Part shown: positions 35,033-44,316 of the stretch, in pieces
Layout: each line of letters opens with the position of its first letter
How positions within the stretch are numbered: position 1 is the stretch's first letter
Origin: Lysobacterales bacterium
Lineage (GTDB): Bacteria > Pseudomonadota > Gammaproteobacteria > Xanthomonadales > SZUA-36
Length of the DNA: 61,936 nt
Direction of reading: 5' to 3'
Assembly: GCA_014238945.1 (NCBI GenBank)
Contig: JABAAB010000044.1
Span: forward strand, 1-61,936
Notes under the pieces: model-generated
What the model was told of the DNA's origin: nothing
Seen by the model: the letters and a program-made list of their open reading frames with translations, nothing else
The model's database searches: none
Program-made: the position numbers and the translations under genes

Positions 35033-36331
35033 ATGCCTGACTTTTTTGACTTCGATACCCTCAGCCTGCATGCGGGTCAAACCGTGGACGGTGAATTTGG
35101 CGCACGTGCCAGTCCGATTTACCAGACCACTTCCTATGTTTTCCCGGACACCGATACGGCTTCTTCGATTTTCAATCTTGAAAGGGGGGGGCACGCATAC
35201 AGCCGCATCACCAATCCCACCGTAGGGGTTCTGGAACAACGCATCGCAGCACTTGAAGGCGGGTCAGCTGCTGTGTGCACCGCTTCGGGGATGAGTGCCA
35301 CATTCTGTGCCATTACTGCCATCCTGGGCCAGGGTGACCACATCGTCGCATCAACCCAGATGTATGGCGGCAATATCAGCCTGATGAAAAACACCCTGCC
35401 CCGGTTCGGTATTACCGCCACCTTTGTTGACCCAACCGATTCGCAGGGCTTTGAAGATGCAATCCAGGAAAATACCCGGGTCATCTACGGCGAGCTCATT
35501 GGTAACCCGGGTCTGGATATCATGGACCTTGAAGCCATAGCAAAGATTGCCGATGCCCACCGGATTCCCCTGATGATTGATGCCACCTTCAACACACCCT
35601 ACCTGTGCCGGTGTTTCGATTATGGTGTCAATATCACCATTCATTCGGTCACCAAGTGGATGGGAGGTCACGGTCTCGCCATCGGTGGTGTGGTGGTTGA
35701 CGGTGGAAATTTTGACTGGGGTGCTGCGGGTAAATTCCCGACCATTACCGATCCCTATGCGCCGTTTTCCGGTATCAACCTGTGGGAAGAATTCGGACCC
35801 AGTGCCTTCGCCACACGCATACGTGCGGAGGCCATGCGTGATATCGGGCCATCAATGAGCCCGATGAACGCGTTCCTGTTGTTGCAGGGACTCGAAACCC
35901 TGTCACTGAGAATGGACAAGCATTTGTCAAATACACGCACCCTGCTTGAATTTTTGCAGTCACATGAACAGGTGGCATGGGTAAATCATCCCGACCTGCC
36001 CGCCCACAGCAGTCATGAACTGGCCAAAAAATACCTCCCCAAAGGTGCAGGTTCGATCGTCAGTTTCGGGGTCAAGGGCGGCAGGGACGCGGGCAAGGCA
36101 TTCATTGAAAACGTGCAACTGGCATCCCACCTGGCCAATGTTGGTGATGCCAAGACACTGATCATCCACCCGGCAACAACCACCCATTCACGTGTGGATG
36201 CAAAAGCACTGGTTGACGCAGGCATCACCGAGGACATGATCCGCTTATCGGTAGGCCTGGAAAGCCCCAATGACATCATGGCAGACTTTGAAAACGGCTT
36301 TCGTGCATCCAGGAAGATAGCTGGACGCTGA
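35033..36331 (+). CDS. metY: O-acylhomoserine sulfhydrylase (MetY family)
   Basis: The 432-residue length and motifs fit MetY: FDTLSLHAGQ at the start, ASPIYQTTSYVFPDTD, YSRITNPTVGVLEQRIAALEG, and PLP lysine K208 in IHSVTKWMGGHG. MetY adds sulfide, and in many bacteria methanethiol, to O-acetylhomoserine; the latter gives methionine directly. The start is 45 bases after the metB-like gene, and its stop overlaps the hydrolase start (TGATG). Its place next to beta-oxidation-type genes, including a DmdC-like dehydrogenase, makes capture of methanethiol an attractive but unproven role. Confidence 0.87.
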   Translation: MPDFFDFDTLSLHAGQTVDGEFGARASPIYQTTSYVFPDTDTASSIFNLERGGHAYSRITNPTVGVLEQRIAALEGGSAAVCTASGMSATFCAITAILGQGDHIVASTQMYGGNISLMKNTLPRFGITATFVDPTDSQGFEDAIQENTRVIYGELIGNPGLDIMDLEAIAKIADAHRIPLMIDATFNTPYLCRCFDYGVNITIHSVTKWMGGHGLAIGGVVVDGGNFDWGAAGKFPTITDPYAPFSGINLWEEFGPSAFATRIRAEAMRDIGPSMSPMNAFLLLQGLETLSLRMDKHLSNTRTLLEFLQSHEQVAWVNHPDLPAHSSHELAKKYLPKGAGSIVSFGVKGGRDAGKAFIENVQLASHLANVGDAKTLIIHPATTTHSRVDAKALVDAGITEDMIRLSVGLESPNDIMADFENGFRASRKIAGR

Positions 36332-37152
36332 TGTATTTCCAGGTAAACGGAAAACAGACTTTTGCAACCACCGGTGGCAAACCGTTTGACAATCAACAAC
36401 CGGTGGTGGTTTTCCTGCACGGTAGTGGTCTGGACCATACTTTCTGGGGCCTGCACGCGCGTTTTTTTGCGTTCCGAAATTACTCGGTTCTGGTTCCTGA
36501 CTTTCCGGGTCACACACATTCTGAAGGCCCGCATCTGACCAGCATTGAAGCCATGGCAGACTGGCTTAACGATGTGGTCATGGCACTGGAGGTGGACAAT
36601 GTTTCATTGGTCGCCCACTCGCAGGGTTGCCTGGTGGCATTGGAATACGCATCCCGTTATCCGGACAAATTGCGTGGTGTGTCGTTTATTGCCAGCGGCC
36701 TGGCGACCCCGGTTAATCCTGCATTGATCAGCAGTGCTGAAAAAAACCCGGAGGCTGCCATTACCATGATGCTTTCCTGGGGATTCGGTCATGCCGGCCA
36801 TTTTCACCAGGGACCCATCCCGGGTAATTCCATGATTGCCGGTGGCAAGAAAGTCATGCGGGGAAATGTTCCCAATGAACTGGCTGCGGATTTGAAGGCC
36901 TGCAATGCCTATGCAAACGGGGAAAATGCGGCGGCCGGCATAGTCGCTCCCAGGCAGGTCATTCTGGGTGGAAAGGATCGAATGGCTCCCCGCAAAGCCG
37001 GTATGGGTCTGGTACAGGGCTTGACCAACCCACATGGAACACCCCAACTGAACATCATCGAAAATAGCGGACACATGGTGCCCCAGGAAGCGCCCAACCA
37101 GTGCCGCCAGTTACTGAAAGAATTCATATTTTCGAATAACCCCTCGAACTGA
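36331..37152 (+). CDS. Alpha/beta hydrolase
   Basis: The 273-residue protein has the oxyanion region VVFLHGSGLDHTFW, nucleophile elbow AHSQG (S97), an acid in GGKDRMAP (D216) and histidine in NSGHMVPQE (H248): a complete triad. It would hydrolyse an ester, thioester or C-C bond in the cytoplasm; no signal peptide. The start overlaps the metY stop by one base, and the beta-oxidation fusion follows after 17 bases. Its substrate is therefore probably an intermediate of the same operon's pathway, such as a CoA ester or an acylated amino acid. Confidence 0.85.
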   Translation: MYFQVNGKQTFATTGGKPFDNQQPVVVFLHGSGLDHTFWGLHARFFAFRNYSVLVPDFPGHTHSEGPHLTSIEAMADWLNDVVMALEVDNVSLVAHSQGCLVALEYASRYPDKLRGVSFIASGLATPVNPALISSAEKNPEAAITMMLSWGFGHAGHFHQGPIPGNSMIAGGKKVMRGNVPNELAADLKACNAYANGENAAAGIVAPRQVILGGKDRMAPRKAGMGLVQGLTNPHGTPQLNIIENSGHMVPQEAPNQCRQLLKEFIFSNNPSN

Positions 37153-37169
37153 TCTGCCTGGAAATAAGA

Positions 37170-39509
37170 ATGTACAAAATTGAAAAGGCCGCCGTCATAG
37201 GCGCCGGAACCATGGGTCTGGGTATCGCTGGCCAGTTGGCCAACGCCGGGGTTGATGTGCTGTTGTTGGATCTGCCGAGTACTGGAGAAAACCGCAACGC
37301 GGTCTGTGAGCGCGCGTTGGAACGTCTGCTTGATGATCAACAACCCGGACTGCTTCACCGGGACAATCTTGAACGCATCAGCATCGGCAATATCGAAGAT
37401 GATTTGCACAGACTTGGAGACGCCGACTGGATCGCCGAGGCAGTGGTAGAGCGCTTGGACATCAAACGGGCGCTGTACCGCCGTATTGATGCAGTGCGCA
37501 AACCTGGATCCATCGTTTCATCCAATACCTCGACCATACCCATCTCGTTGCTGGTTGAGGGCATGCCCGAAATTTTTCGCTCTGAGTTTGCCATTACTCA
37601 CTTCTTCAATCCTGTGCGCTATATGCGTTTACTGGAGATTGTCCGTGGTCAGGACACTCGGCCAGAAGTGATTGATTGTCTGGAACAATTCAATGAATCA
37701 CGTATGGGAAAAGGAATCGTAGTTTGCAATGACACACCGGGTTTTCTTGGCAACCGTGTGGGAGTTTTCGCCATTCAGACAGCCCTGCATGCAGCATTCA
37801 GACTGGGACTCAGACCGGAGCAGGCCGATGCCCTTTTTGGCCGTCCGATGGGTATTCCAAAGACCGGGGTGTTCGGACTTTACGACCTCATTGGCATTGA
37901 CCTGATGAGTGATGTGGCCAAGAGCCTGGTATCCATCCTGCCACCTGAAGATCCCTTTCACCGGGTCTCGGGTGAAATTCCATTGATGAACCGAATGATC
38001 GCAGAGGGGTTTATCGGTAACAAGGGAGCCCGGGGTGGTTTTTACCACTTCAAAGACCCGGATGACAGCACCAGCAAACTGACGCTGGATCTTGACCGTT
38101 TTGAATACCGGGATTTTGACCGCTCTGTTCCGGAAATTGCCTTGCAGGCTGAACTGACGGGGGATCTTTCTCTGTTGCTTGGCGGTGATGATGCAGAGAC
38201 CAACGATGCTTATGCTGCCTATGCCTGGGAGATCCTCTCCAACACGCTGTGTTATGCGGCCATGCTGGTACCGGATGTCAATGAGTCACTGGTCTCCATC
38301 GATGATGCCATGAAACTCGGCTATAACTGGATCAGGGGTCCATTCGAAATGATGGACGCGATTGGAATCGACGAATTTGTCAGCCGTCTTAATAAAGAGA
38401 ACCGGGATATTCCTGACTTTTTGAAATCGGCTGTTGGCAATTCCTTTTACCGGGTATCTGACGGGGAATTACAGTACCTGATGGCAGATGGCAGTTACAC
38501 CAACTTGCAAAGGGACGCTGGTGTCATCCGCTTCAGCGAAGAACGACGCAAGCATACCCCGTTGATGCACAACCGGGCCGCCAGCTATTTTGCCCTGCCC
38601 CGGGATGTAGGGCTGGTGGAATTCCACAGCAAGGCCAATACGCTGGATTCGGATTCCATGCATTTGCTTGAAGATGCCGTTGCCCATGCCACTGAAAATT
38701 TCAGGGGCATCATCATTCACAACGATGCCGCGCACTTTTCCTGTGGAGTCAACCTGCACAGTATTCTGGAATTTATTGAGAACGATGATCTGCAGGGTCT
38801 TGACCGCTTCCTCGATCACTTCCAACAGACCGTAAAAGCAATGAACCTGGCCCCCATTCCCGCCGTTGCCGCAGCTTCCGGCTTGTCTCTGGGTGGTGGC
38901 TTTGAAGTGGTCTTGCACTCCGACAAGACGATCTTTCACGCCAATTCCGTCACCGGTCTGGTGGAAACCATGGTCGGTGTGGTCCCCGGTGGCGGGGGAG
39001 TCAAGGAAATGCTGTACCGCTGGAATGAACGCAAGGGCGAACCCGTAAAGGCAGCCTGGGAAACATTCATGAATATTGGTTACGGAAAAACCGCAGGCTC
39101 ACCGCTGGAAGCAGAACCCCTGGCCATGTATCGCAAAGGTGTCGATGACTACGTCATGAATCGGGACCGCCTGCTGCACACCGCGGTTGAAGCCGTTCTT
39201 GAACTCGCCCCGGATTACGCCCCGGATCAACACGGAACCCTGAGCATGCCGGGACGGGATGTCTGGCTGGAAATGCAGAACTGGTTGCAAAAGACCCATG
39301 AAAAAGGTTACCTGACCCCACACGATGTAACCACCGGCACCGGCATCGCCATGATCGTTACCGGTGGAGATGTTGATGCCGGTACACTGATGACGGATGA
39401 TGAAATCATGGCACTGGAACGAAAGGCATTCCTGCAACTGGCGGCGACTCCCCAAACGCGGGCACGATTGCGCCACATGCTGGATTATGGCGGCCCGTTA
39501 CGGAACTGA
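37170..39509 (+). CDS. 3-hydroxyacyl-CoA dehydrogenase / enoyl-CoA hydratase fusion
   Basis: The 779-residue bifunctional protein has the dehydrogenase first and the hydratase last, the reverse of FadB. The NAD loop is AAVIGAGTMGLGIAGQLANAG (residues 7-27, quoted in part) and the catalytic pair is H144 (HFFNP) and E156. The hydratase/isomerase domain spans about residues 510-720, with SGLSLGGGFEVV and one catalytic glutamate, E599, in GLVETMVGVVPGGG. It works on CoA esters in the cytoplasm. No thiolase is in the window, so either a thiolase elsewhere completes the cycle or the pathway ends differently. The acyl-CoA dehydrogenase follows after 30 bases. Confidence 0.88.
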   Translation: MYKIEKAAVIGAGTMGLGIAGQLANAGVDVLLLDLPSTGENRNAVCERALERLLDDQQPGLLHRDNLERISIGNIEDDLHRLGDADWIAEAVVERLDIKRALYRRIDAVRKPGSIVSSNTSTIPISLLVEGMPEIFRSEFAITHFFNPVRYMRLLEIVRGQDTRPEVIDCLEQFNESRMGKGIVVCNDTPGFLGNRVGVFAIQTALHAAFRLGLRPEQADALFGRPMGIPKTGVFGLYDLIGIDLMSDVAKSLVSILPPEDPFHRVSGEIPLMNRMIAEGFIGNKGARGGFYHFKDPDDSTSKLTLDLDRFEYRDFDRSVPEIALQAELTGDLSLLLGGDDAETNDAYAAYAWEILSNTLCYAAMLVPDVNESLVSIDDAMKLGYNWIRGPFEMMDAIGIDEFVSRLNKENRDIPDFLKSAVGNSFYRVSDGELQYLMADGSYTNLQRDAGVIRFSEERRKHTPLMHNRAASYFALPRDVGLVEFHSKANTLDSDSMHLLEDAVAHATENFRGIIIHNDAAHFSCGVNLHSILEFIENDDLQGLDRFLDHFQQTVKAMNLAPIPAVAAASGLSLGGGFEVVLHSDKTIFHANSVTGLVETMVGVVPGGGGVKEMLYRWNERKGEPVKAAWETFMNIGYGKTAGSPLEAEPLAMYRKGVDDYVMNRDRLLHTAVEAVLELAPDYAPDQHGTLSMPGRDVWLEMQNWLQKTHEKGYLTPHDVTTGTGIAMIVTGGDVDAGTLMTDDEIMALERKAFLQLAATPQTRARLRHMLDYGGPLRN

Positions 39510-39539
39510 AGTTTTGCTACAAACGAGCATGGAACAGCA

Positions 39540-41318
39540 ATGATCTACAACGCACCCGTAAAAGACATGGTATTTCTGATCGATGAATGGATTGGAATAG
39601 ACCGGGTCACATCTCTGCCGGGTTATGAAGATATGGATCGCGAAACCCTGGAGTTCATTCTTGAAGAGGCCGGTAAATTTTGCAGTTCTGAACTGCTACC
39701 GATCAATCGCCAGGGTGATGAACATGGCGCAACCCTGGTCGAAGGCGTGGTCAAGGCCCCACCCGGATTTAAACAGGCCTACCAGGCATACACAGAAGGT
39801 GGCTGGACCGGTATCGATGCCGATCCGCAGTATGGTGGACAGGGTCTGCCCAAACTGGTGCAATTCCAGGTGGACGAAATGCTGAGTTCCTGTAACCTGG
39901 CGTTCAAACTCTACTCCGAACTCAGCCACGGCGCATACCACGCCATACTGGCCAACGCCTCGAAAGAACTGTGCGACCGGTATGTTCCCAACATGGTCGC
40001 AGGTACCTGGTCAGGATCCATGTGTCTGACCGAACCCCATTGTGGTACGGACCTGGGCTTGCTCACGACTCGGGCCATCCCGGTTGGTGAAGGCAGTTAC
40101 AAGATTTCCGGTACCAAGATTTTCATCACCTCGGGTGACCATGACCTGGCAGAGAATATCATTCACCTGGTGCTGGCCAGGCTGGATGGTGCGCCATCGG
40201 GACCGCATGGAATCAGCCTGTTCCTGGTTCCCCGCTCCCTGGTGAATGAAGACGGCTCATTGGGTGAACGCAATGGGGTTTCGACCGGGTCCATAGAACA
40301 CAAAATGGGTATCCGGGGGTCAGCGACCTGTGTACTGAACTTTGATGACGCGATTGGTTACCTGGTAGGCGAAGAAAACCGCGGCCTGTCAGCCATGTTC
40401 ACGATGATGAATATAGAACGCATTACCGTGGGTGTTCAGGGTCTGGGGTTTGCGGAAATTGCCCATCAAAACGCACTCAATTACGCCAATGAGAGACTCC
40501 AGGGTAAGGCCCCCGGGGAGCGACCGGACCCTGGCAAGACCGCCGACCCGATCATATTTCATCCCGAAATCAGACGCCAGTTGATGAAAATCCGCTGCCA
40601 GGTCGAAGGTGCCCGTGCGCTGGCTGTTTTTGCCGGTTTCCACGCGGACGTGGCGGCCAGGGCGACTGACAGCGAACTGTCGGAGCGGGCCAACGACACG
40701 CTGGCGTTGCTCACACCGGTGATCAAATCTTACCTTTCCGACCTGGGTATGAGCAGTACGCTTTCCGCCCAGCAGGTGTTTGGCGGTCACGGCTACATTA
40801 GCGAACACGGAATGGAACAACTGGTCAGGGACTGCCGCATTACCCTGATATATGAAGGCACCAATGAGATCCAGGCAATAGACCTGGTGACCCGGAAACT
40901 GACCATGAAGGGCGGGGACCTGATCAAGGGATTTTTGAGCTACTGGGAGCGCTTCCTGGAGACAGAGGGCAAAACCGATTCTTTGGCAGCCTGTCTGGAT
41001 CCAACCCGGGCAGCGTTTCAAAGATTGAGCGAGGCCACTGGCTGGATCAGGAATGAGTTGCAAACCGATCAGGCAAGAGCCATGGGTGCCGCGACCGATT
41101 ATCAGCGTCTGTTTGCACTCACGACCGTGGCCTGTCTATGGACCCACATCATCCAGTCAATTGCTGACAAGCAGGGCGCGTTATACGACAGCAAACGAAA
41201 GACCGCTCGGTTTTTCATGGATCACGTCCTTCCGGAAACGGCAGCCCTGCATCGGGTCGTCACGCAGGGGGGTGCATCGCTGGCAGATTTTGACGATGAA
41301 GATTTTCATACCGGCTAA
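39540..41318 (+). CDS. Acyl-CoA dehydrogenase of the long DmdC-like type
   Basis: The 592-residue dehydrogenase has the N-terminal extension YNAPVKDMVFLI, core motifs (MCLTEPHCGTDLGLL, QVFGGHGYISEHGMEQLVRD), catalytic glutamate E439 in IYEGTNEIQ, and an extra C-terminal domain of about 120 residues. This layout is shared with DmdC, the 3-methylmercaptopropionyl-CoA dehydrogenase, and with general long ACADs, so substrate assignment is open. It is the last gene of the operon. A DmdA-like demethylase lies 8 kb away, which is why the methylmercaptopropionate route is worth considering. Confidence 0.87.
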   Translation: MIYNAPVKDMVFLIDEWIGIDRVTSLPGYEDMDRETLEFILEEAGKFCSSELLPINRQGDEHGATLVEGVVKAPPGFKQAYQAYTEGGWTGIDADPQYGGQGLPKLVQFQVDEMLSSCNLAFKLYSELSHGAYHAILANASKELCDRYVPNMVAGTWSGSMCLTEPHCGTDLGLLTTRAIPVGEGSYKISGTKIFITSGDHDLAENIIHLVLARLDGAPSGPHGISLFLVPRSLVNEDGSLGERNGVSTGSIEHKMGIRGSATCVLNFDDAIGYLVGEENRGLSAMFTMMNIERITVGVQGLGFAEIAHQNALNYANERLQGKAPGERPDPGKTADPIIFHPEIRRQLMKIRCQVEGARALAVFAGFHADVAARATDSELSERANDTLALLTPVIKSYLSDLGMSSTLSAQQVFGGHGYISEHGMEQLVRDCRITLIYEGTNEIQAIDLVTRKLTMKGGDLIKGFLSYWERFLETEGKTDSLAACLDPTRAAFQRLSEATGWIRNELQTDQARAMGAATDYQRLFALTTVACLWTHIIQSIADKQGALYDSKRKTARFFMDHVLPETAALHRVVTQGGASLADFDDEDFHTG

Positions 41319-41377
41319 TCCAGGCCAAGGCAGCAACCTATGGTTCCAGCCTCAAGATAGCCCTCCGCGCCGACCAC

Positions 41378-44065
41378 TCAACGCCGATAATTTGTCCTCA
41401 GGGCCACACACAATGAAATCTGTTCCCTGGTCTGGCTCAATGCCAGTTCGTAACCGGGCGCTGCATCGCCGTGGCGGGCAAAAAGGCCTTCCAACTCCGG
41501 CACTCTGGCCAGGTCACAAAACACACCGGCAAACCTGGGACTGTGTCTGCGCCACTGTGAAGGAATCTTCCCCAGTATTTCGGACAGGCTGGCCTTGTAC
41601 CATTGCCAGTGGATCTCCTGCAGACCTGGCTCACGCAGCATGCTACCGATCATGGCAAAGCTTTCCCGCGCACCGATATGCTCACTCATTGCATAATGAT
41701 GTGCCTGTTCAACAAGTGAAGCATCCCTGAAGGCGCCCATTGCCCCGGCACTGGCCTCGTCGAAAAGCGGGTCGTCAATTGTGTTCCGTGCCCCGATAAG
41801 CTGATCAAAAAAAGACTTACCCAGATCCTGTACACCAGAGGTAAACGCTGCCAGATAGAGGTCTGAGGAAAGTGCCTCAGCTTCGGGTTTTCCATCGGCA
41901 GCCATGAATTCCAGAGCCTGGTCTGCCAAACGGGTCCGGGTGGGCTGATGTTTCAGACTCAAGGCCATGAAATCAAGCAGCCGGTTCTTCAGCAGTGCTT
42001 CATTGTCATCGGCCGGTGTTTCCAGAGTGGCGAGTTTGTCCAGGTACCAGGATGTCAATTGGCTGCGGAGTGGTACCGCCTGTTCAGGATCAATTACCTT
42101 CTCAAGATAATGGTCGAGGGAATCCAGGGGAAATGTGACAATTTGCCGCAATGGTGACTGGCTTGAATATTCGACCGCCCTCAACATGGTTTGTAAATCG
42201 ATGGTTCCGGCTTCAAACCCCGCAATAGCACTATCAAGCAAAGCAATTTGTTCGCCATTTTGCAGTTCACTGAAAACGTCAAGCAATCCCTGCCACTGTT
42301 TTGCATCGGTGTTCCAGCGAAAATATCCGTTGCCCCCGGAATTGGGCATAAACCAGTCAGGGCACCGCCGTGTATTCAGGGTCAGGCTGTTTTTGTCGGG
42401 TCCGACGAGACCGCACATTTGATCTCTTTCCCCTTCCACTGCATAACTGACGCATACGGGGATCTGCCACCCGGTACCGTCTTCGATTATCGAACCCAGT
42501 GGGCGGTAACGGGATTGCCTGAGCGTAACGGTGGTCTCCTGTTCAGCATCGCATTGCAGGTCAACCTGCAACAGGGGAACACCCTTTTGCTCGACAAACT
42601 GCCTGAAGGTGTCGGTCAGTTCCGCCTCACCGGTCTGTTCGCCGATGCTCTGGTAAAACTGCTCAGATGCGGCGATACCGTCACTGAACTGCGCCACGTA
42701 TTGCCCCAGCGCCTTTCGAAATGACTCTGCTCCGAAATAACTGTCGACCATATGGATCACGGCCTGGCTCTTTGAATAGGTTATGGAGTCGTAGGCATTG
42801 CGGATATTTTCATTTTTTTTGATGGGCTCTCTTATGGCCCGGGTAGTTGCCAGCGAGTCCAGCGACATGGCACCGAAATTGCGTAACAACGCATCCAGGT
42901 CATGACCTGAGTCTGGTTCGAGTTGGGTAAGCGCCATGGGCGTTGACCAGGTGGCGAAGCCCTCTTTGAGCCACAGGTCGTCCCACCACGGCGGGGTAAC
43001 CAGGTTGCCAAACCACATATGTGCAATTTCATGTGCATGGGTTCTGAGCATCGCCAGCCTGGCACCGGGGGCTGGATTATCCCCGAGTAGAATTCGTTGT
43101 TCACGGTACGTGATCGCAGCAGAGAGCTCGGTGGCACCGCTGGGCCACTGAGGTGCCGCGACAATATCCAGCTTCCTGAATGGATAGGGCTGCTGCAGTG
43201 CCTGCTCAAAGATTTCAACCAACCTTGGTGTCACGCTCATCACATAACCCAGGTCACCGGCCTTGCCCCTGCGGGCGATACCCCTTAGCGGGACCTCGTA
43301 GGGTCGAAGGTCATTGGGCGGGATCGTACCGGCATCAAGAATATCGAAGGGCCCGACTGCGATGGACAGTAGATAAGTGGCCGTTGGTCGGCCTGGTGCG
43401 AAGATGATTTTCTGGAAACCATCGCCCGCTGCCTGCCGTGATAATTCGGGTGTATTGGAAATCGCTTCATAACCCTCCGGTACGGTCATCGAAATCCGGT
43501 AGGACGACTTGAACCGGGGCTGGTCAAATCCCGGCAGGAATTTTCTTGCCTGGATGGATTCGGACTTGGCCAATGCATAGAAATCGCCCTGTTCCCCGAT
43601 TTTAAACAGACCCGACAGATTGGTGTCGAAGTCCGCCTCGTAATCAAACTCGAGGACAATATCTCCAGCGTCCAGTACCCTGCCGAAGTCGACCCGTGAT
43701 ACACCGCTTGTCAGTATTTGTTCATATCCTGCAGCCCCTTTTTGACCCATATTATCGGTGACCGTGAGTGATTTCACACGCAAATCCTTACCGTGCAACC
43801 AAATCCCCTCTGCGGGTTCGTTGAGCAATATATTGATCGTAGCCCTGCCCCGGAAACTGTCCTCGCGGGGGTCGATATGCAACTCCAATTGATAGGCTCC
43901 TGGGCTGGCAGTCAGCGGAAGGACCCCGCCTGGCGCGTCGATGCCCTGGTCTTCCTGTTGTTGAGCCTGTGAATGTACGCTGTTGCTTTCCTGATCAGAT
44001 TGACCACAGGAAAGCATGATGAACAAGACCAGTAAAACGGGGATCCTGCTGAATTTTCGGCGCAT
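41378..44065 (-). CDS. M1-family metallopeptidase (aminopeptidase N-like lipoprotein)
   Basis: The 895-residue protein begins with a lipoprotein-like signal ending at Cys20 (FIMLSCGQ). The zinc site is complete: H345-E346-x-x-H349 (HEIAHMW) and E368, with 18 residues between, in LWLKEGFATW. The usual exopeptidase loop GAMEN is replaced by GATEL (residues 310-314). This may change recognition of the free amino terminus. The C-terminal part is a long helical domain typical of M1 enzymes. It probably trims peptides on the periplasmic side of the envelope. Monocistronic, convergent with the beta-oxidation operon. Confidence 0.88.
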   Translation of the reverse strand: MRRKFSRIPVLLVLFIMLSCGQSDQESNSVHSQAQQQEDQGIDAPGGVLPLTASPGAYQLELHIDPREDSFRGRATINILLNEPAEGIWLHGKDLRVKSLTVTDNMGQKGAAGYEQILTSGVSRVDFGRVLDAGDIVLEFDYEADFDTNLSGLFKIGEQGDFYALAKSESIQARKFLPGFDQPRFKSSYRISMTVPEGYEAISNTPELSRQAAGDGFQKIIFAPGRPTATYLLSIAVGPFDILDAGTIPPNDLRPYEVPLRGIARRGKAGDLGYVMSVTPRLVEIFEQALQQPYPFRKLDIVAAPQWPSGATELSAAITYREQRILLGDNPAPGARLAMLRTHAHEIAHMWFGNLVTPPWWDDLWLKEGFATWSTPMALTQLEPDSGHDLDALLRNFGAMSLDSLATTRAIREPIKKNENIRNAYDSITYSKSQAVIHMVDSYFGAESFRKALGQYVAQFSDGIAASEQFYQSIGEQTGEAELTDTFRQFVEQKGVPLLQVDLQCDAEQETTVTLRQSRYRPLGSIIEDGTGWQIPVCVSYAVEGERDQMCGLVGPDKNSLTLNTRRCPDWFMPNSGGNGYFRWNTDAKQWQGLLDVFSELQNGEQIALLDSAIAGFEAGTIDLQTMLRAVEYSSQSPLRQIVTFPLDSLDHYLEKVIDPEQAVPLRSQLTSWYLDKLATLETPADDNEALLKNRLLDFMALSLKHQPTRTRLADQALEFMAADGKPEAEALSSDLYLAAFTSGVQDLGKSFFDQLIGARNTIDDPLFDEASAGAMGAFRDASLVEQAHHYAMSEHIGARESFAMIGSMLREPGLQEIHWQWYKASLSEILGKIPSQWRRHSPRFAGVFCDLARVPELEGLFARHGDAAPGYELALSQTREQISLCVALRTNYRR

Positions 44066-44316
44066 TGTCAGATTCCTTGTAATGGTCCGCTACCAGGGTA
44101 AATGGCAGGCACTATTGCAAAGCCCGAAATGAAAGGCAGCCTGCTTGCTGCCATTATTACGATTCCGGTCGGATTGGCAACCCCGGAGTTGCCTTTGGCA
44201 GGTTCTAAAGGACTCCTCAATCCCTGTTCAGCTAATCACCGGGGGTGCGCTTGGTGTTCAAGCGGGAGGGTGTTGTCTGATGTTCGTTGTGGGTCCTCCA
44301 TTTTTTCAAAGACCGG

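Noticed and set aside
37170-39509. Carnitine dehydrogenase role for the 3-hydroxyacyl-CoA dehydrogenase fusion
   Set aside because: Carnitine dehydrogenases are much shorter, lack the hydratase domain, and this gene sits in a different operon with an acyl-CoA dehydrogenase.
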